NCBI GenBank assembly: GCA_037013685.1
Contig: CM072894.1
Span: 25,915,529 to 25,979,528 of the forward strand
DNA: 64,000 nucleotides
Direction: 5' to 3'
Origin: Acridotheres tristis
Taxonomy: Eukaryota > Chordata > Aves > Passeriformes > Sturnidae
Every line of letters starts with the position of its first letter. Position 1 is the first letter of the stretch. Shown one piece after another: positions 49,546 to 63,100 of this stretch. The translations under genes were made by a program, and so were the position numbers. The notes under the pieces are model-generated. The model was not told where the DNA came from, did no database searches, and worked only from the letters and a program-made list of their open reading frames with translations.

Positions 49546-52500
49546 AAACAAAAATTGGCATACCCTTTCAGGAGACTGAAGTAGTCAAAGAAATATGATA
49601 GCTAATTCAAATCTAGGAAAATGGATTAAAAAAAAATGCAACTGATTTCCAGCCCTTTTTCCAGATGTTCTACAGTAAAAGTCCCCACAGCACCATGCGG
49701 ACCTCCTGAATGTCACTAAATCCTTTCCCTCTACTGGCAGCACTTCATGAGGCTGAGCTCCCCTTGCTGAGCTGTTACCAGTGCTGACTGGAGTTGTTTA
49801 AAGCTGCTCTTCAGTTTCTGTGACTATCTTATTGGCACTGCACTAGAAGCATGTGAGCCCCTCTCCTGCTATGCAGTGATTCCAGTGATGATCGCTGAGA
49901 AAATGAAACATCAGTGCTCAGAGTCTCTGCTGTTACCTCCTGCTCCCTGTCCCCAGTGGCTCTGTGGAACAGTTTCACAGCACACAGGAGCTCGTTTCAA
50001 TGGTGGTGCTGGGAAAGAGAAGAGGCCACAGCTCAGCAGCTCAGTTGCAAATTGTGCAATTCCTGAACCCCACTTGTGATTAGAGCTCTTTGCTCCCAGG
50101 AAAGCGTTGTATCTAGGATGACCCATTTCCTCAGGGACTGTACCATGTAAGGCCCAGGGCTCCCTGTGGTCTTCTGAGCTGCTGGGTTTGTTTATTGTGG
50201 GATTTCTCGTGGTTCTGCTTGCGTCACTCCTTGATTGAGTTATTCTCCTACAATACATTTTGAGCTTTCCGCCTTTGGACTACAGGGTGTGCACTGTCTC
50301 AGGTTACATCAGCTCCAGCCTTTTTCTGTGTTTGCTTTGCATTTTTCTCTGGACTCATCCAGAACCTGATAAAATAACTTTGTCCTGGGCAGTTAACTCT
50401 TTAGAAAAGCTGGAGAGAAAGGGCATTGGCTAGAGAGCATTTGGAAAGGAACTGAGGAGGGCTGTACCTAACACCCATGGGAGAGTGAGGGACCTAACCC
50501 AGGCTGGTGGAAAGGGCTCTGCTGTAACACTCTGTAGATAAACCCGCTTTTTGTCATGGTCTTCCAGTGTCGCACACTTCACACAGCAGCTGTGATGTTC
50601 TATGAAAGTTGAGGAAAAGGCTGGGCAAGGACAATCCTTCACTACCTGAAGACCCTTACCATGATTTATTCTTCTGTGGTCAGAAAGGGAAAATGTAATT
50701 TAATGGTGTAAGAAAATGTTGACTGGGTGAAGTGTGTTCACTTCAGAACATTGAGGTTTTCAGACAATTTGAGGAGAGTGTGCTGAGAGAAATCTCAGGA
50801 TGTAACAAACTCTTGGGCTGCACTAGGATCCCATGAGTCACCATCCCAGTTCTGGGGGACCCTGCTGTTGCTTAGGGGTGCTGCAAACAAATGACAGAAA
50901 GACCCTTAACAGTATTCTTGCTGGTATTTAGAATATATTCATAAATTGGGACTACTGGGCTGGATTCAGTGTTTGTCAACTTCTTTAGATGATTTTTGAA
51001 GTGAGGACTGCTGTTCTCTGCACTGATTAGAATCTGCAGGGTCAGTATGGATGTGTTCATGCCATAAGCTCTTAGGTGGGGGAAGCTCTGCTCTCCTTGG
51101 GGCTGCCTGGATGAGTCATTCTCACCATGTTACATTTAGCATTTGGGTTATGTCATATCAGCTCTGCCAGCTGGAATTGAGAAATTTGCAGTGATACCAG
51201 AAGATTAATTGTCCTATTAAGAGGTCATATTATCAAAGAACCAGATTTGCCCCACATTTTTATATCAACATAATACAGTGGAGTTTTTTTCTCCATATTT
51301 TATGCCAAATAATTATTTGATTGCTGATCCTGAGGAAATTAAAGATTAACAAACTAAACATTAGTAGCATAACCTCTCTTTTTGTGTGTAAAATTGCTAC
51401 TAGTATATTTTTTAGGATTTATTCACTCCAAATTTTGGAAGTCTTTAGGGATGGAATTTATTTCACCTTGGTTCGTGTATTAGTATAAATATTGTAATTT
51501 TCATTCTGCTTTGGAAAACTTCATTTAAATCCATGCATCAGAAACAATGGATTGAAATGAATGGATGGTGGAATAGGAGATGGTAGAAATTAATTTCAGA
51601 CTTTTGGTTAATTTTATATGGTCCTTGCTAGTCACCTTCTGCTAATGCCATTGTTCTGTAAATGTATTAACAGATCTAAATTGTTTTGGATAATTAAATA
51701 GCAACTGCATTTAAGAGAAAGACATTAACATTGTAGTGTGATTCCAATATAGTATAGAAGTTGCATGTTTATCCTGTGTATGGTTATGTGACCTAGTGTA
51801 TATATTATGTTCCACTGAGGACTTTATCCAATCTTCTTAGTCCATGAGACATGCACAGATCACCTCCTGTGTGTGAAGTCAGGGGGATCTAGGCTGTTTT
51901 GGAAACGTTTGGGATGTTTCTGAAAGAAAGAACTCATATTAGTATTATAGAGCTCCCTTTCTGTGCATATTATCCTAAAAATCAGTAACTGAGAGAGAGG
52001 TGCTTTAATTCTGTGGAAAGGTTTGATGCTGTGTGCGTTTCAATGGAAATAACTTCTGTCTCTGCGGATGTGTTGCTTTATAGCATCAGTCCCCTAAGTA
52101 TATGTAAAATGTATTCTGCCAGTAAACCACTCCTCGTGTAGTCAATATGCATATTTATTGGTAAAACATATGCACACTGTCATCTGTCCAATGTTTCACG
52201 TGTTACCCAATTTCAAATTAATAGAATAAAACAACTGCATTGGGCTGCAGTACATTGGTAAAAAATATTTATTCTCATCACAGGGAGCTCTGAAGCTCAC
52301 GAGTGACTGTGGTTCCTAACACCAAGCCCAATTAAATAGGGTATAGAATCTTGCCACGGTGGCAGGTTGGGTTGTGTTCCCTCCATGCAGAGCACAAAGT
52401 AACACATTAAGTTCAGCAGCAAATCCAGAGAAAAGGGGCATCCAAGCATTAATCATTCATTGCAATGCTTCATGAAAGAAATTGCAGTGAAAACAAAAGC

Positions 52501-53729
52501 AGGAAACTCAACTATTCTGAGAAGCACTTTGAGATAGCACTAGTTTCAGCTGCCAGGTATTTGCACTATCAATCAAAATATATTTATTTATCAGTTGAAT
52601 CATATATTAAAACTCCCAGCTATGCAGAATAAGAGGCAGAAGAGAAATATTGAATGTATACATACAAAAATACTGAAGCCTACTCTTTCTAGAAATAATA
52701 CATAAATGTCATTTGCTGACAAGAAAAACAGATTGTTGTAAAAGGAACTCCAGCAATGACCTGACATCAGAATCACAATTTCCTGTGTCACAGGTTAGTG
52801 AGAAATTGCTTCTTTACAGCCTAACAATTCAAGGAATAATGACCTAACATTGTTCCACTGTGAATTGGGGCCAAGATATATATTTTTGCAGGTAGCAACA
52901 AATAAGAACAAACCTTTCAAAGAACTAGAATACATAAATCCTAAAGCACACCAGAGAATTCACCAGTTTTGACATAAGCAATCTATAAACAATATAACCA
53001 ATTTGAAATATATTAGGTATGATTGCAAATGTTCCTTGTCTCTTCAGCAAAACTGGCCTGGACCTCTGTGGGCAGTACATAGGAGGGCTATCATTTAGGG
53101 ATTTGGGGTACCTCTGATTCCAGATGTTTGTGCCACTCATTTATTCAACAAATGTAATGGAAATTCACATTGGCTTGATAGAGTTTTCAGAAACCTCCTT
53201 CTGTTCAGTCAGGAGTCTCATATATCTGTGTCCACATTCTTTGCTCATTACCATAAGATGCTAGTCAAGATTTACAGCAAAGGATGGATATTTTGGATGC
53301 TTGACTTGAGATAACTCACAGACAACTCATTTCTGAAGAAGGCAGACTACCCCTGAAAATCTGAGTACTGAAGAATTGGAGCCCTTTCCAGATCTCTTAG
53401 TATTTATACAACTTTGGCTGTTGTTCTGCAACACCTGGAGGTGTTATCTGGAGAAAGGGGCCCTTAGTACACAAGAACTCTGAGATGTCAGTGATGTGGC
53501 CATATTCTTATTTCTAATCCTTTTATTCCTTTATAGCCTCCTAAAACTAGGACTAGCACAAGAGTTCATGCTTTTGCTGAAATGCCATCCAGCATGGACG
53601 ATTTGTAATTCCTCCAAAAGACTTAGAAAAAGTGATTTACAAAAGTAAGTAAGATGAGATAATTTTGAATGCTTTATATGCCCTTAAAGTCAGGGCAGAA
53701 TAAAGCAGACTGAGCTCTGGCAAAATATT
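49546..53729. other. Noncoding stretch
   Basis: AT-rich after about 51.1 kb. No supported gene or RNA, and no clear repeat family. Confidence 0.45.
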
Positions 53730-53880
53730 TCTTTGAGAGACAGCATTATCTAGTAGCCTGAATTTGGGTCTATGAATTGGGATTTCCTTTCCAGCTGTAT
53801 CAGGGATTCTTTATCTGGCCTTGGATTAGATAAGCATTAGAGATTCTAATTAATGGTTATACAACTATGAAGTTTAAATG
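53730..53880 (+). repeat. Possible MIR-like SINE 5' part
   Basis: GAGAGACAGCATTATCTAGT, then GAATTGGGATTTCCTTTCCAG and CTGGCCTTGGATTAGATAAG, recall the MIR head and core ('GACAGTGTG.TCTAGTGG...TTCTATTCCCAGCTCTG...TGACCTTGGGCAAG'). The match is weak, and the 3' part is absent. Confidence 0.35.
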
Positions 53881-56800
53881 GATAAAGTTTTTTTGGCTCA
53901 GGGAAAGCACAAACTTTAATACAGACACTGGCCACAGCAGATAATGTTTCAGCAGTCCAACATCAGGGTAAATCAGTGCAAATTATTCATCAGTATATAC
54001 ACACTGTGTATATGGAATATGGTATAATGTGTATAGCACCAGGTTATACATTTTGAACTGACAAGGATTTCTATTTTTCTGCAAAACCTAACAATTTTTC
54101 TCTTCCTGGAGTAGAATGAAAAGTCTTCTTGTTAGTTTTCCCTCATGAAATATAAATATAGCTTCCAACAAATCTCATTGACTTTATATCAATGTCCGAG
54201 TTTTGCTTTCTGTTCATTGCCAATTCCAGTTGTTTGCAGTTCTTCACACAATGCCATTTACAGGTATCCCAGTTACTATTCTGTGCATTCCTGTGCCTGC
54301 TCTCTTCCCCTCCTCCCTATAAGGAGACAACAGAATTCGAGTAACCCAATCAACCCCAAGCAAGAGAGAATTGTTATCTGGGCCCTCATCAAATCAAGCA
54401 TTTTGCTGGGGACAGATGAAGCCCAAAGGAGCCCTGCAAGGCTGCTGTGCTGCCCTGCTCCCTCCTCAACCCCCAGGCAGGCAGAGCCCATCTCCTGGCT
54501 GGCAGAGGGGCTGCAGTTAGAGGCACAGGGAGAAGAGGAATAAAGAATGAGAAACTCCAAAGTATTATGAGAAAAGACAATCCCTCAGAAGCTGTACATT
54601 TTGTTTTTACATCCATGCTAAAGAGCAGTGCTTTTGCAGGGTCACTTGTTTTCCTTTTCCCACATAAGTACAATGCACTGCTGCTTTTCTACAACTGGAA
54701 ACACTGTGAGAGACATAACTTATCCCTGAGCTTTTCATATTAAACTTTCTGTAGTTTGAGCTTGGAGTTGCCAGTCTTAGAGGAAACTGTACTTCCTTTT
54801 TCAGACCTGAGTGAGAAGGGACCTCTCACCATGTGACAACAGGCTGGGTCTGGCAAGAGCATCCACAAGTGCTGCATTTCTTGAAAACCATGCAGACATG
54901 TTGGGCTCTGTACATTTTGAAGAAGCTTCTGTGTCCTTCTGCTAAGACAGGTAAGAATGGTGTGTGTATCCCTAGTCCATTGTGAATGCCCATTCAAATT
55001 GTTTATTTATCGTTTTACAAGCAGAAATTTCCGTGTATATAGTCATGTGAATAAGGTCTCATCACAGCAGGGCATTTCAGTTTGAAGTTGAATAAGATCT
55101 TGCATGCTCTCTGAAATGACAGGCAGGATTCCAGGCCAATTTTGCAGTAAATAGAAGTACCACCTTCTTTGCTGATATAGCATAGAAGTATCATTTCATA
55201 GTCACAGAAAACCCTTACAAGAGTTTATGGTATTAGTTCAATATTCATGATCCAATATAGATTAAGCCTGGCAAAAATGGATCCTTCCAATGCAGCAAAA
55301 AACCTCCCAATCCTCTCCCCCAAACCAAACCAAACATGAAAACAAACAAACAAAACCAATGCACGTACTATCAGAAAATTAGCATTGAAGTTATAAGTTG
55401 AGAGGAAAAAGAAAATAAGGCTTAGTCAAAATGTAGAATGTAGGAAGATGGCACCTGCCTTGAGAAACTTAACACTGAAGCTTTTAACAAGAGACAACAC
55501 ATACGTGGAGGCAGATAGGAATCAGAGCTGCATATCATCCCCATGAGTATTGTCTCATTGTCTACCCACAGTTACAATTTCCCCCAGGTAACAGGGCAAC
55601 TTGAAAAAAAGGAAGGAATTTACTGTGCCAAAAAATCTTTCCCATTCTCTTAGTAAAATTCTGAGCCAGCATTGCGTATGACATTGTTAATTCATTAAAT
55701 ATCATTGTGATTAATTACATTCGGTAGATACGAGGTGCATTCAGGTTCAATGCAACTTCATTGACCCCAGAGCTGGTACAGCTGTTTAAATCAGGGCAGA
55801 GCTGGTCATGTACTGCTTCCCACTTGGACTTAAACCAGACATCATATAGATATGAGTTGCATGAAACATGGTTTTAGGCCTCTATCTCCTAGTGATCATC
55901 CCACATGTAATTATTTTCTACATTCTAAAAGAGAACCATATTTAAATGTGATTTTTTTTTTCCTTGTAGCTTCTACCTGTGAATATCCTTTGGAATACTC
56001 AAATGGACCTTTTAATTTACCATAAGGATTTATGAAGATTTATAGAAATAAATTCTGTAGACACGCAGAACAGAGTGGAGCATTCCCCATTGGTTTTTCA
56101 ACAATTTTCTTTTAAGACGTACTTTAATAAGGAATTACAGTCCCTTTTCAGAACTATATCAAACACTTTTAACAGCTACATTTGTGCCTTTTGAGGTTAG
56201 TCTAACTTCCAGATTTTTTACATTGACCTAACAGAAATGGGACAGATCCCAGATTAGCAATCCTGGACCTGGTGGTATGTCAGTCTTTTATCATTGTGAG
56301 AGGTTTTTTTTTTTTAAATTGTGATTAAAAAACCCTCTTTCCTTAGTCCTGAACATTTTGGAACGTATCTTCTATATCCACATGATCGTGCTACAGCAAG
56401 TAAGTGCACGTTGTCATGTATCTTTACATCCCTACTTGGTTTCATCCCTATCAAGTTGTATAAGAGCAGGAGGGAAGACCAGAGGGAAGGTTTGCACTTT
56501 GACCCGTTGTTCATATTTTGGTTCTTTTATGTGTACCAAATGTCAGTCTTTCTGTCGTCTATTTAATCTCGGACACCTATGGAAGATTAAGAGAGGGCAG
56601 TTCAATGAGCAGAGCAGGAGAGGGAAGGACAGATGAGCTACAGCAGGCAGATAATGTAAAAGCCAACTCAAAGTTCTCAAAAAACTCCAGCCGTCACCAG
56701 CCATCATCCTTCAGACAAAAAGGAGGAGTTTCCATTCAGGCTTTAAAATCTCCTCTTCTAAAAGATTGGCATGTGAGAATTCTAGAAGGGAAAACTGTCC

Positions 56801-58079
56801 TTCTTTATATAACTCTGAATTAATCCTTTAATTCTTCCTTCTTTTGATTTTAAATATGTTCTTGGCCAACAGTCTGGATATACACATATTTATAACTGTG
56901 CAGCAAGAATTTAGAACATATCTAGTGTTAATGTTTTGCCAGCTTGTTTTGATCCATCCAAAACCCCATTATTCTAATCTATCTCCCAAGCTGCCGGGTC
57001 ATCTTTCCCAAGTAAAGTATAAAATACTTTACTGGGAATAAATGTGGGCTTTGTTTTTGGAGATCAAAGACTTTTTTTGATCCTTCTTTTGGTAACCAAA
57101 GGCCCCTCTCCCTTGCATGGTGCTCATCAGTAGTAGGTGCAATGAAACTCCTCTCAGCACAAAATTGTCCACTTGGATGGGGTAAGGTTGTGCTGCTGTG
57201 CCAGCACTGACTGCATGTGTGCCACGGAGAGAGGAGGGAATTTCTTTAGATAAAACAGTGAGTGCATATTAATACAAGACTTTGACCAAAAAAAACCAAA
57301 ACAAACAAAAACCCGTTGCAGTATTGGTGGTCGGCAAAATAACCTGCCTCACAGTCCTTCCCAGGCTATCTGAATGGAATAAATGGGATTTGGGATTTCA
57401 TGGTGAGTCAGTTGCCACCCTCAGATACCAGCCTTCTAATGACATCCAAGAAAGAAAGGAAAAAAAAAAAAAAGAAAAAGAAAAAAGTGTAAAAAAGGTA
57501 TGTGTGCAAAATTTCAGACAGAAGGCACCCAAATTGGTAGCTGGTTTTTAGGATTAAAACTGTAATATGGAGCAGTCCAGCCAGGTTGCTTTGCACAGGC
57601 TAGAAGAGGAAGGTTTCTGAGTGGTTTGTGCTCATTTTCCACTTGCCCGGACCTGGGCTGCGTGTCGGGCAAATCCGCTGGCAAATGTTAACACTGCCCA
57701 AGGGACTGAAAGTGAAGCTGGGGGCTGATGTGGCATGCGGTTGCCATGGTACTGGCCATAATCCTGCCGGAGTCAGATACCCTGATGATACGGCGAGTTT
57801 GAGCTTGCTCTGGGGTACAGCGCAGTGACCCTTCCCAACAGCATCTGGTTGTGTTTTAAACTTTTGATAAATTCCATAGTCAAAGAAATCAAAACAAATC
57901 AAATAACAAGCCCAGCCTGGCCAAAGTCCAAGTTCAGGCTGCTGCGTTTCTCGTTGGTACTGCTGTTTAATGTAGATCGGAGCAAAAGCTAACATATTCA
58001 GGATGGCAGCGAGGCACTTTTTGGTGATTCTTTTTCCCTCCTCGTAGCCTCAGTCCCAAAACACGAGGATGAAACTAGA
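53881..58079. other. Noncoding stretch upstream of the CpG island
   Basis: No supported gene. An A-rich tract lies at 57449-57486. From 57640 GC content rises towards the island. An RFX/X-box-like half-site, GTTGCCATGG, lies at 57740-57749, and a TCAAAG/AATCAAA cluster lies at 57880-57905. These are weak single-motif hints of a distal promoter. Confidence 0.4.
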
Positions 58080-58746
58080 TTATCGTGCTCCGGTGAGGTT
58101 GCTTATCGCGTTTAGGGCGCAGTCTTTAATGAACGCGTTCCTCCCCCTGGATGTTCCTGGCGGGTAAAGCCGCCCGTGTGCGGGGATGTTCCGCGGAGCT
58201 CGGCTGCCTCCAGCCCTGCCGCGGCGGGGGCTTGAAAAAGTGGCGCAAACTCGCGGGGAAAAAGCAACCACCAAAGTTGGAGGAAAACCACCCCCAGCTC
58301 CATCCCCGCCTCTGCGCGAGCGAATCTGCACAGGCCAAACTTGTGCTGCTCGGGGAGGAGGGGGCGGCTTTCCCCGAGCAAGGGGGATCGTGTGGGTTCG
58401 CTGCAGATGCGCTCCAGCTGAGCGGGGCGTGCGGGGGCTCCCGGCGGGGCCGGGCTGGCGCAGCGGATCCCACCGCGCCCCACGGAAAGCCCCGCACCCC
58501 AAATGGTGCGGTTCGCCGAGGCGAGGGGGTGATCCGGGATGAAAGGGGCTGGGGGGAGGAGGGAGACGATCCGGAGCGGTGCGCTACTCCCGCGCCAAAA
58601 GGGTGGGAAGGTTTAGATTTCCCTTTTTTTTTTTTTTTCTTAAAGGGCGGGTGGAAGGGAAAACAGACCCTAGAGCCAGTTTTCCTCTTGTGTCAGGGCT
58701 TGAAAGCGCTCCAGCGTCTTCCTGCAGGCTGCTCAACTTCATCCAT

Positions 58747-58808
58747 CGTGTGCATGCATGCGTGTATGTTATCTATTATATACATAAAGTGGGTGTACGT
58801 GTGCGCGC
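58747..58808 (+). promoter_or_regulatory. Alternating purine-pyrimidine tracts flanking a TATA-like site
   Basis: 58747-58769 is 23 bases of perfect purine-pyrimidine alternation (CGTGTGCATGCATG...). 58793-58808 is 16 more (GTGTACGTGTGCGCGC). Between them lies TATATA at 58777-58782, in an otherwise GC-rich island. The tracts could adopt Z-DNA under negative supercoiling, and the TATA-like site could position a start near 58810. The start site is inference only. Confidence 0.4.
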
Positions 58809-59330
58809 CGTGTCCCGCCGGCGGCCCGGGCGGATGGGCAGCAGGAGCCCCGCACCTCTGCACGCCGCCCCCGGCCCTCCCAGCCCTCCCTCGCTCCCCG
58901 CCCGCCTCCGCGGAGCTGCTCCGCGGCAGCAGCCCCAGAGCACCGCGCCGCCGCCGGCATCCGCGGCAGCTTTTGGCGAGGAGCGGAGCGGAGCGGGGGA
59001 GAGGCACAAAAGGGAAGGACGGAGGGAAAGTCCCTCCCACGCCCCCCTCCCCCAAGTTTATGATGGGGGTCCGGAGGAGCAGCGCTGCTCCGCGGCAACC
59101 GCTCGTCTGCTGAAAACTTGCTGCTCCGCTTTTTGGGTAAAGTTGATGCTTATTGTGTCTTTTCATTGTGCTTTTTATTCTTTTTTTTTCTCCTCCTCTT
59201 CTCCCGCTTTGGTTGGAGCTGCCCTGCGCCGGTGGGGGGTGTGTGTGAGGGAGGGTTCAGATTTGGTGAGGGTCTCTCCTCGCAGCGGGTGCCCGAGGGG
59301 GGCCCGTCCCGTGTGTCCCCCCCCAGCTCG

Positions 59331-59338
59331 CAGGTGAG
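59331..59338 (+). other. Strong candidate 5' splice site
   Basis: CAGGTGAGC (from 59331) matches the vertebrate donor consensus CAG|GTRAG. The cut would follow 59333. It lies in the CpG island, where the first exon of a + strand transcript would end. A second, weaker donor (GGGTAAAG) lies at 59136-59143. Confidence 0.4.
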
Positions 59339-59546
59339 CGGGGAGGATGGGGCCGCGAGTGTGTCCGCTGTGTCCCCCCCTTTCCCCGTCCAGACCCCTC
59401 CGGGACCGTGCCTCCATGGCCATTGTTTTTCCCGGGGGCTGCGGTGACAGTCCCAGCCCCGGGCTGCTGCCGGGACCGCCTTGCCCTGGGTCCCGAAGAG
59501 ACGGCAGGGCTCCCCCAAAGCCAGCATTGAGTTTGTCTTTCTTTCA

Positions 59547-59659
59547 GAAGAAAAATGAAGTTGCCCCCTCTCCTCCTTGTCATCCCCCCATCCGGGAGGG
59601 GCAATCTTTCGACAAATATATTTGCTGAGGAATTTAAAAAATTCCCTGCTGCAACTTGA
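59547..59659 (+). other. Candidate second exon start with a 34-codon ORF
   Basis: A pyrimidine-rich tract ends in TTTCTTTCAG, with the AG at 59546-59547. The ATG at 59555 opens a 34-codon frame, MKLPPLLLVIPPSGRG, then NLSTNIFAEEF, then KKFPAAT, stopping at 59657-59659. Joined to the donor at 59333 this would leave a 214-bp intron. The peptide starts with a short hydrophobic run but is too short to call a signal peptide. It could be an upstream ORF in a 5' UTR or chance. Confidence 0.2.
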
Positions 59660-60120
59660 TCCCTGTGTGATGAGGAGCGGCTTGGAGAGACCCGAACTCC
59701 AATCCTATTAAGGACTTAGAGAGTTGAGAGTTTTTCCCCCGGACTCGGTGGCTTTAAAACAATCAGGGAGGAGGGGAGGGAGATAGGCTCATCTAGATGC
59801 CTTTTCTGCCTCAAGTGATTGCCATCATTTCCTGGGAAACCTGACTTTTCCAGCGCGGGGGCTTAGGGTGATTTATCGGTGGTCCTGCTGCCGGCTTTTC
59901 CGAGGTTTACGGGCTTATTTATTTATTTATTCATTTAGCTAACCTGCAGCCAGGGCTTCAAAACTTCCCGGGCCGGGGCTGTGGCTTAGGCGCGGTGCGC
60001 GCCGAGCGGCGCCCCTAGGCGGAACCGGGACCGGACCGGCTCGGCCCCCGCTCCATGGCCCGGGTGACCAAATGTCCAGGCGCGGGGGGTCACCGCCGGC
60101 CGGGCCAGCCCAGCGAAACT

Positions 60121-63100
60121 TGTGTCTTCCTATAGCTGCCCTCGCATTTCATACTGCCCCAGGTGCTGGAAAACTTCGTGCGTACAGAAATTAGCATTTT
60201 ATTGGCGTATGGCGTTTATATTTTTACGGCCACAGATAAAGACACTGGTTGTAAAACCTTGTCCACCCCCTACCAGTCCCCTTCTTTTTTCTTTTTCTTT
60301 TTTTTTTTTTTTTTTCCCAACTGAGGCTCTTGGGATGTACAAGAATTTGAAAGTAAGCGTTACTAGCATGTGCATAAAACAGCATTTAAACAAATATTGT
60401 ATTGGCATGTGCTGTGGAGTTGGTGCCAAAAAAGTTAAGTAAATAAGCCATGAAATTCAAAATACACACAAGTGGAATAGACTGATTTGTTATAAGACTG
60501 CTGATTTTATCTGTTTGTTTTAGCTACCTTGCTTTAAGAAAAACTTCGGAGGTCTTTTTGGGTTTGGTTTTGTTTTGGTTCTTTTTTAGTTCTAAACCTA
60601 ATAAAATTAGCTTCATTAGAAAAGAAACTACATTCATCTGGAAAAGAGGATCTTGCTAAATAATTAAATAATTGTTTATGCTGCTGGGATGTTTGCATTA
60701 CATGATAATTGCTGCATACAGCAACTACGGTTGGTGAATTGGTTTGGTTCAGCTTTTCTGATGGGTGGATATGGTAATTTGTATTTTGGCTGGAACTTCA
60801 GGAAATGGTGACACCTGTCAAACTTTGAATTGCAATAAAAATGTGGTATTGAATGTTATTGCAAAACTGACAACTTTTAAGAAGCAAATGAAATTCATTA
60901 CGGCTTTTCCACTGTAAACAACTCTTGGAAATTTGTCATTTGATTGAAAGCATGACCTATCTGTAGCACTGAAAAGTGCCTGATTCACTGAAGATGAATT
61001 TGTTAATCTATAGGTATGTGTATATCCAGCCTCTGGTGTGTGTTTGTGAAAGAGTTGATTTTTAAAGCAAGTTGAGGTAAGATTCAGTTCATCTCGAATC
61101 TTGCTGTTGCTTAAAGTATGTGACTTTGAAGTGCCCAGAAATGCAACTGCTGTTCTTCAAAGGAAAACAGATCTCGAGGACTGTTTCCAACTTCCTTTCA
61201 ATGTCTTTCTTTTTTTTCCCCCAGTGTGTCAAAGGGGATGTATACAGATGGACAAATACTATTTGTGTTAGGTCATTCAATTAGAGAAAAATTAGAGCCG
61301 TAGAAGAATTTGAAGTAGATGCATATGTCAATATAAATCTAGCATAATTTCATTGAAGCTGCTCCAGGTTATACTTGGGTAAAAGAGAACAGAACTTGAC
61401 CTCCAATACATAGCAGCTTGCATTCCCAAATGTCACACTGAAGTCACATTTAGAAAAGGCAGCCTTCTGGCTGCATATCTATAATGAGCAGTATTTTTGT
61501 CATTGTTTTAAAAACCAGTTTGAATTTCTATGTCAGAGAACCAATTTTGGTTATGATTTCTGCGATTCTCATGATCTTACAAGTTTATACCACAACTTCC
61601 CTTTTAGTGGCACAGTTGTATAGAAGCTGCACAGGGTTTGGGGCTGTGTGATCAGCTGTATACAGAAAGGGTTATGTGGTCCCTACAGTTTTGTCTGACT
61701 TGAGAATATATTTTTCATGATCTCGATACTTTATTTCTATTTAGAACGTTTGAATTTTCAGTCCTCTGGACCCATTTTTTTTTTTTTAATTTTTTTTTTT
61801 AATTTAAGAATAAGGTAGAGCATATGGCCTAATAGTACTTGCATTATTCTCATTCTCTGTTTGCAAGTACGGAAGACACTTGGTTAACTGCCTGCCCCTG
61901 TTTTTGGTGGCCTACTGTAAGCCAGTTGTTTGCCCTGTAGTCTGAAAGGTACACAGATACTTCATGCTTTTGTACTCTGAGAAGTGCTCTGTTCATAGTG
62001 AAGTTTCCAGTGCAGATTAGTGAAGGCAGTGGATTCAGTAAGCAGTCACCAAAATCTGTATGCATTTGTGGAGCAAACACCTATCTATTGCCCCATCACA
62101 AAGCCTCCACTTAATAATCTGGCCAAGGATTTCAAGGCAGTGAGTTTTTTTCAAAGAAGCTTCTTAGGAACATTAGATGTGACTATAGCATCAAACTAAT
62201 TAGTTGCCACTCCATTTCTATGAAGCTTCTAGGGCTTTATAGAAATGCAATATTTGCACTTCTCACTTGCTGCTAAGGCATTGAGGTTAAGCGGTCTCTG
62301 CTTTTTGTCCGCTTTCTTACTGATGGGAAAGATTCCAGGGCATTGTTCGAGAGCTGCACAACCCCCTTATGTACCTGGGTAAATATTTTAAACAGTTGCA
62401 CATTTGGACAACTTGCCACAAAGCATTAAGTGGTATTTAGAGTTTGCTTCAGCTCTGTTGCCAGGACCCTTTTAAAGAAAACCGAAATAACTGTAGGTGT
62501 TTGGGAATTAATTAATGCAACACTAAATAAAATAACAGCAAAGACTGAGTCCTCGTATGAATGACAGCAAGAAGGGGTTGTGTTAGGCAAATAATACATG
62601 TGTGCCTGTGCATATCTACATATACGTACACACATTTGTGTGTATGCATGGAGTATGCACAATTCATGACCTGTGTATACAGCAGATCCCATATATATGC
62701 ATCTTCTAGAAACTAACTGGTGTTTGGTGTAAAAGGAACGAGAATTGTGTCTTGCATGGCAGTCTTGATAGTTCAAGAGGCAAAATTGCAGGCTTCCCTT
62801 GTGAACAAGTGTCTGGAATGGAAATAGTGGGTAATCAGGTCAAATTTTCTACAGACCAGTTCCAGTTGAGAGTGAATACATGTTAGATGTGTGTAGTCCA
62901 GGAGAGGCCACAGAACTTTTGTTCATTCACTCCTGGCTACTGTAAAACCACACCCTATATTAACTTCTTGTAAACAAAGTGAACCCAAATACACTGAAGC
63001 TGAAATGTGTTGCACAAAGGGAACAGGAAAATTGTCCTTTAATTCAGAAGGGCAGAGCTGTAAAAATTGTTTGAGATTTGTGAATGTTCAGTACCACAGC

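Larger units (their letters stand above)
58080..60120. promoter_or_regulatory. CpG island, probable promoter and 5' end of a gene
   Basis: GC and CpG content rise abruptly, with dense CpG blocks at about 58130-58610, 58795-59110, 59217-59480 and 59960-60110 and AT-richer gaps between. This is the profile of a vertebrate housekeeping or developmental promoter with a first exon. Long openings in every frame on both strands (up to 320 codons at 58151-59113) reflect scarce stop codons and run through a poly-T tract, so I do not call them genes. A strong + strand donor at 59331-59338 and an acceptor at 59547 suggest rightward transcription, with the gene body beyond 64 kb. The gene could not be identified, and a bidirectional promoter is possible. 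Confidence 0.8.

Noticed and set aside
58151..59113. 320-codon open frame in the CpG island, with overlapping frames on both strands
   Set aside because: GC-rich DNA lacks stops in every frame here. The frame runs through a poly-T tract (a Phe run) and low-complexity Pro/Arg/Ala sequence with no domain, and rival frames are equally open.
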